A stretch of DNA of 64,000 nucleotides from Parapedobacter koreensis (GTDB lineage Bacteria > Bacteroidota > Bacteroidia > Sphingobacteriales > Sphingobacteriaceae), in the NCBI RefSeq assembly GCF_900109365.1, contig NZ_FNZR01000001.1, positions 62,001-126,000 on the forward strand, given 5' to 3'. Numbering within the stretch: position 1 is the stretch's first letter; every line of letters begins with the position of its first letter. The notes below the pieces were generated by a model. That model was not told where the DNA came from. It was given only the letters and a program-made list of their open reading frames with translations, and ran no database searches. The position numbers were made by a program, and so were the translations under genes. Below are positions 59,967-64,000 of the stretch, one piece after another.

Positions 59967-62386
59967 TCGGCTTTATTTTTTACATACTTTTCCAGCCATT
60001 GATCCATTTCCCATAAGGTGTGGAATACCGATTCCTTTGCGCGGTAGCCATGCAGTTCCTTGGGAAGGAACACCAGGCGTATGGTGCCGCCGTGCCCTTT
60101 GATGGCGGCATATAGGCGCTCACTGTTGATCGGAAACGTTCCTGAATTGTCATCATCCATGCCGTGGATAAGCAAAATCGGCGTTTTGATTTTATCAGCA
60201 AAACTGAATGGCGACATCTGGTAGTATACCTCAGGAGCCTCCCAATACGTGCGGGGTTCCGCTTGAAAGCCGAATGGTGTCAATGTGCGGTTATAGGCCC
60301 CGCTTCTGGCAATTCCAGCGGCAAATAAATTAGTATGCGCAAGCAGGTTGGCCGTCATGAATGCCCCGTATGAATGCCCGCCGACGCCTATCCGCTTTGG
60401 ATCAGCCACGCCCAACGAAGCTACATAGTCAATAGCGGCCTTGGCATTGGCCTGCACCTGGGGCACAAAGGTGTCATTGGGCTCATCATCACCTTCGCCA
60501 ACGATCGGCATGTCCGCATTATCAAGCACGGCATAGCCCCTGGTCACCCAATAAATGGGCGAGCCCCATGCTATCCGCGTAAAACGGTATGGCGACCCCT
60601 TAATCTGGCTTGCCGCGGCAGCGGTTTTAAATTCCCTTGGATACGCCCACATCAGCATGGGGAGTGGGCCGTCTTCCTTTTTGTAGCCTTTCGGCAGGTA
60701 AAGTGTACCCGTAAGCGTCAATCCATCATTCCTGGGATATGACAATTGTTGTTTCTGGACGCCCTTGAGTGACGGATACGGATGCGGAAATGCCGTAATG
60801 GCCGTCAATGCCCGGTCTTTGAGATTGACAGCGTAGTAGTTTGGCGGTTCTTCAACCGATTCACGGGAAACGATAAGCGTGCCCGTATTATCAAAGAACA
60901 CCGGTGACTCATAATAGGGCGCCTGTGACCGGAACAGCGTATCTGTCTTCCCGGAAATCAAATTCCAACGCATCAAAAAAGGCCGATCCCCTTCGGGAGA
61001 TGCCCCTTCGGAGATGGTAAATACCGTCGGCTGCTTGCCCTTGTCCAGCAAAAGCACCGAACGGTCATAGGCATTGGGCGCGTATACAAATCGACCGGGA
61101 TCCGTGTACGTGTCTTCTGAAGAGCGGTTGGTAATGGTTTTGATGGTATCGCCGTTGTTCGAATCAAACAACGTCATCTTTTCGGCGCGCGACTGCCGCC
61201 ACCGCTCACTCAGGATGGCATATTCCTTATCGGCCCACGTAATGCCCCCAAACCGCAATGTGGTGCTGATGAGGTTGGTAGGTTGCGCCGTAAATGGTGC
61301 ATCCAATTGATACACCGCATCGCGCTTGTCCGCGCTTTTGCGAGCCAAGCCGCCGTCCAACGCTTCCACCCAATATAAGGTGGCCGCCTTGTCCGGACGC
61401 CAGCTATATCCCCGTGGACCGGGAGAAACGTTGTCGAAACCAATAGGTACATTGTCTGCCAAGGGAGCTTCATAAAATTTCTTTACTTCGTTGCCCTTGC
61501 TATCCCAAACAAGCACGTGGTAGGGAAAGGAAAATACCGGCACAAGATAAGAGTAAGGATGTTCTGTCCGTTGCACCAATAGGTAATTTCCATCGGGTGA
61601 GTAGTTCAACGAACGATATACAGCCGGAGCGCCGAGGTTGGTGATGCCACCCTGTAGATCCACCAACCCCAGTTGGGCGGTCATGTAATAGTCAAAGAGC
61701 GCTTCGTCGTGCGGATTTTCCAGCAAATTCTGATACGTTCGTGATGGGGCCGTTTTGCCGAGGCTTTCCTGCACAACGGGCCCAGTCGGCACGTCGCTTG
61801 CTTTGGGGGCTTCTCCTCGTCCGTCGGGGATAAACTTGGCTAAGATGTGTGTCCCGCTTGGCGTCCAGAGAAGCGTAGCGCCGAACGCATCGTTTAGCGG
61901 CGCTTCTGTCAATTTCCTCGCCGAGAACTGCTGCATATCCGCTATCCAAAGCTCAACGCCTGTCTTCGTACTATTGCTGAAAGCTACCCATTTTTCATCG
62001 GGGCTTATGGCCACGTTGCCAATGCGTGCTTCAGGTGGCAGCCCAGTGATAGGGCTTTCCTGGCCGCTTTTTACATCTTTTACCGTAATGCCCGTGAAGC
62101 CGGCACCTTCCGCTGCATTGTTGGCCGGATTTAACCGTATGCCTGCCAGCCCCAATACGGGCTGCGAAACATCCACAATCGTAGGAAAATCCGGCCGTTC
62201 AAGCAACAGCATCTTATCCCTGTTTTTAGTAAATAACACCGATGGTGTGGTAGGCGCATCCACCAATTCGCGGATACTTGCTGGCGGTGCCTGATAAACC
62301 AGGTTGTCTTGGGCGAATACTGCTGAGAAAAATGGCAACAGGAATAACGCCAAGATGCCGCCGAATGGGGTAAATATTCTTTTCAT
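59963..62386 (-). CDS. S9-family (prolyl oligopeptidase-like) exported peptidase
   Basis: An 807-aa enzyme. Signal peptide from ATG 62386 (MKRIFTPFGGILALFLLPFFSAVFAQ); the TTG six codons upstream gives a worse N-terminus. An N-terminal beta-propeller with WD40/PD40-like repeats (GNVAISPDEKWVAFSNS, LNYSPDGNYLLVQRTEH) precedes the alpha/beta-hydrolase domain: GTLYLPKGYKKEDGPLPMLMWAYPREF, Ser in GGHSYGAFMTANLL, Asp in GMDDDNSGTFP and His in KELHGYRAKES. The form resembles glutamyl-endopeptidase-like S9 enzymes. It likely cuts peptides in the periplasm. Single-gene unit after ispF. Confidence 0.92.
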   Translation of the reverse strand: MKRIFTPFGGILALFLLPFFSAVFAQDNLVYQAPPASIRELVDAPTTPSVLFTKNRDKMLLLERPDFPTIVDVSQPVLGLAGIRLNPANNAAEGAGFTGITVKDVKSGQESPITGLPPEARIGNVAISPDEKWVAFSNSTKTGVELWIADMQQFSARKLTEAPLNDAFGATLLWTPSGTHILAKFIPDGRGEAPKASDVPTGPVVQESLGKTAPSRTYQNLLENPHDEALFDYYMTAQLGLVDLQGGITNLGAPAVYRSLNYSPDGNYLLVQRTEHPYSYLVPVFSFPYHVLVWDSKGNEVKKFYEAPLADNVPIGFDNVSPGPRGYSWRPDKAATLYWVEALDGGLARKSADKRDAVYQLDAPFTAQPTNLISTTLRFGGITWADKEYAILSERWRQSRAEKMTLFDSNNGDTIKTITNRSSEDTYTDPGRFVYAPNAYDRSVLLLDKGKQPTVFTISEGASPEGDRPFLMRWNLISGKTDTLFRSQAPYYESPVFFDNTGTLIVSRESVEEPPNYYAVNLKDRALTAITAFPHPYPSLKGVQKQQLSYPRNDGLTLTGTLYLPKGYKKEDGPLPMLMWAYPREFKTAAAASQIKGSPYRFTRIAWGSPIYWVTRGYAVLDNADMPIVGEGDDEPNDTFVPQVQANAKAAIDYVASLGVADPKRIGVGGHSYGAFMTANLLAHTNLFAAGIARSGAYNRTLTPFGFQAEPRTYWEAPEVYYQMSPFSFADKIKTPILLIHGMDDDNSGTFPINSERLYAAIKGHGGTIRLVFLPKELHGYRAKESVFHTLWEMDQWLEKYVKNKAD

Positions 62387-62525
62387 GCGTAAATAATTGT
62401 TCAATGCGATAGCTATTCAACGTATTACTGTCAAATATGCCTTTTTTTCAAGTAAAATACACCAGGGTAACCATCAAGTTACGTTTAAATTCACAACATT
62501 CCGATCATTTTCCTTTGCTATTCGC

Positions 62526-63005
62526 CTATTTTCGTTCAATCAGGCAAACAGCATACGCCACGACACCTTCTTTTCTGCCGATAAAACCCATTGTTTCGTT
62601 GGTAGTCGCCTTAATGGAAATGTCATCTTCGGCGATACGGGCAGCAATGCCAATTTTTTGTTTCATTTCCGGCAGATAAGGTTTTATTTTCGGCGCTTCT
62701 AAGCATAACATCGCGTCGATATTGCCCAATACCCAGCCACGTTCGCCCAGCAGTTTTACACATTCCTCCAACAATATAAGGCTGCTTATCCCTTTCCAAC
62801 GGTCGTCCGTGTTGGGAAAGTGGTGCCCGATATCTCCCAAATTTGCCGCCCCTAACAGCGCGTCGCATATCGCATGCACCAACACGTCGGCATCGGAATG
62901 CCCAAATGCACCAGCATGGTGTTGTACAAGTACCCCACCCAAAACAAAGGGATGGCCTTCTTTAAGTTGATGTACATCAAAACCGAATCCTACTTTTATC
63001 TTCAT
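62526..63005 (-). CDS. ispF: 2-C-methyl-D-erythritol 2,4-cyclodiphosphate synthase
   Basis: A 159-aa enzyme of the non-mevalonate isoprenoid pathway. Metal ligands in GFDVHQL (Asp8 and His10 region) and the following GHSDADVLVHAICDALLGAANLGDIGHHFP; C-terminal NETMGFIGRKEGVVAYAVCLI closes the active site of the trimer. Full length and typical. Divergent from the gldJ-like gene, 139 bp upstream of the S9 gene. Confidence 0.97.
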   Translation of the reverse strand: MKIKVGFGFDVHQLKEGHPFVLGGVLVQHHAGAFGHSDADVLVHAICDALLGAANLGDIGHHFPNTDDRWKGISSLILLEECVKLLGERGWVLGNIDAMLCLEAPKIKPYLPEMKQKIGIAARIAEDDISIKATTNETMGFIGRKEGVVAYAVCLIERK

Positions 63006-63132
63006 ATCGTATTTTTGGTATCAACCCCATCACTGAGCACCCATCACCAGCCAAACTTAGGCAAATGCCCCCGTAATCTCAAAGGATACGCCGTATTTCA
63101 ATTGCCGAAAAACAAAAGTTATTTTATTTTGA

Positions 63133-63164
63133 TTGTGATAACTTCGATAATTTATCTATTTTTG
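63133..63164 (+). promoter_or_regulatory. Promoter of gldJ
   Basis: TTG (63133-63135), 21-nt spacer, TATTTTTG (63157-63164), a full consensus match; expected start near 63170, a leader of about 25-30 nt. Confidence 0.6.
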
Positions 63165-63201
63165 GTTCTTGGAAAAGAATTGTGTCTTTCTGATGTACCG
63201 A

Positions 63202-64000
63202 ATGAAAACGACAACTACGTATTTCTCTTATTGCCTCGTACTGCTCTGCTGTGGGGCCTTATTGAGTTCCTGTAGAAACCGAAGCGGAGTCTCATCAAAA
63301 ACCGGGGTTGCCTATAACGATCCGTATAACGGCGGATTGCAAATCAACCGGAAAGTGAAAGAAGGGCCCGGCCCGGGCTTGGTTGTTATCGAAGGGGGTA
63401 CCTTCGTCATGGGGGGTAGCCTTAACGAAGACATCACATACGCCCATGACAACCTCAAGCGTAGGGTAACGGTGGCCTCATTCTACATGGATGAGACCGA
63501 AGTATCCAATGCCGATTGGCTGGAATACCTGCAATGGATTCGCCAAAGTTTCCCAGACGACAAAGAAGCCTATTATAATGCCCTCCCGGACACGCTGGTA
63601 TGGCGTCAGCCACTCTCCTACAATGAGCCTTATGTGGATCTTTACCTGCGGCATCCTGCCTACCAAGATTATCCGGTGGTAGGCGTCACCTGGGAGCAGG
63701 CCAATGGCTATTGCGTATGGCGTACCGATCGCGTCAATGAACACATCCTTCGCCAGCGCGGGGCTTTGGTAGACTACCGTCAGCTGGCTGAGGCACAAGC
63801 GCGTCCAAATGAACCGTTTAACACGGACATTTACCTCAATGGCCAATATCGTGGCGAAGGCATCGATGGTGAACGGATGCCCGAAGATAATAGACCCGGC
63901 GCTGAAGATGGTGCGCGCCGCCCCGTACGGATGGAAGATGGTGTGCTTAAACAGCCCTACCGTTTGCCCACCGAAGCAGAATGGGAATACGCAGCACTGG
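63202..64000 (+). CDS. gldJ: GldJ-type gliding/type IX secretion lipoprotein, 3' end beyond window
   Basis: Open from ATG 63202 (ATG 63193 gives three more residues) to the window end, 266 codons seen. Lipobox LLSSC, followed by the GldJ-like TGVAYNDPYNGGLQ and the formylglycine-generating-enzyme-like (FGE-sulfatase) fold: VVIEGGTFVMGGSLNED, VTVASFYMDETEVSNADWLEYL, YPVVGVTWEQANGYCVWRT, RLPTEAEWEYAAL. Catalytic FGE cysteines are not expected in this structural family. GldJ and GldK form part of the type IX outer-membrane ring; GldK differs at the N-terminus. Consistent with the SprE/PorW-like gene at 33383. Confidence 0.85.
   Translation, partial: MKTTTTYFSYCLVLLCCGALLSSCRNRSGVSSKTGVAYNDPYNGGLQINRKVKEGPGPGLVVIEGGTFVMGGSLNEDITYAHDNLKRRVTVASFYMDETEVSNADWLEYLQWIRQSFPDDKEAYYNALPDTLVWRQPLSYNEPYVDLYLRHPAYQDYPVVGVTWEQANGYCVWRTDRVNEHILRQRGALVDYRQLAEAQARPNEPFNTDIYLNGQYRGEGIDGERMPEDNRPGAEDGARRPVRMEDGVLKQPYRLPTEAEWEYAAL

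Noticed and set aside
62874-63275. 133-codon plus-strand frame
   Set aside because: Runs through ispF in antisense and past the gldJ promoter into gldJ in another frame.

Overview
The window looks like a chromosomal segment of a Bacteroidota bacterium, most likely Sphingobacteriaceae. Evidence: SusC/SusD pairs, TonB receptors with CarboxypepD_reg-like N-termini, type IX secretion lipoproteins (SprE/PorW type and GldJ type), a bactofilin, DUF4374 lipoproteins, and repeated promoters of the Bacteroidota form TTG-N19-21-TAnnTTTG. Base composition is near-even by eye, which would suit Parapedobacter-like genera; that genus guess is inference. I saw no rRNA, tRNA, CRISPR array, IS element or prophage.

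Layout. 1-3635: the 5' part of a giant hypothetical protein read off the left edge. 3825-7938: a damage-tolerance polymerase pair, dinB then a short dnaE, with a perfect palindrome filling the promoter spacer. 8286-8666: a small PA-IL/LecA-like protein. 8738-13581: operon of ECF sigma, anti-sigma, TonB receptor and DUF4374 lipoprotein. 13694-17073: a DinB_2-fold protein, a universal stress protein, an outer-membrane barrel and a clavaminate-synthase/VioC-like oxygenase. 17389-23806: SusC-SusD-phosphoesterase operon divergent from a TetR regulator. 24063-33358: YceI, KhtTU-like cation/proton antiporter, a SufT-like factor, Nnr, UvrC and PBP1A. 33383-37946: core envelope locus (PorW/SprE, M23 peptidase, bactofilin, AtpZ).

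38026-42794 is the most striking region. A four-gene exported module (two-repeat Lipoprotein_15 protein, monohaem cytochrome c lipoprotein, YceI protein, DUF5777 barrel) is divergent from an ECF sigma factor and an anti-sigma protein that carries an inner-membrane helix plus a predicted outer-membrane barrel (Dma-like). Both sides of the 115-135 bp between them carry the same bipartite element, GGCAACC-N16-CGTATT, in opposite directions. I infer that this sigma factor drives both its own operon and the redox-like module.

42896-59966 is an iron/siderophore island. It holds two further receptor + DUF4374 pairs (XusA/XusB-like), an esterase, two YncE-like propellers, a complete FecBCD-like ABC importer, a second orphan siderophore-binding protein, a truncated Fur-like protein, an AraC/PchR-like regulator and a DUF2218 protein. 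With the operon at 8738-13581 there are three XusAB-like cassettes, each with different regulation. 59963-64000: an S9 prolyl-oligopeptidase-family enzyme, ispF, and the start of gldJ running off the right edge.
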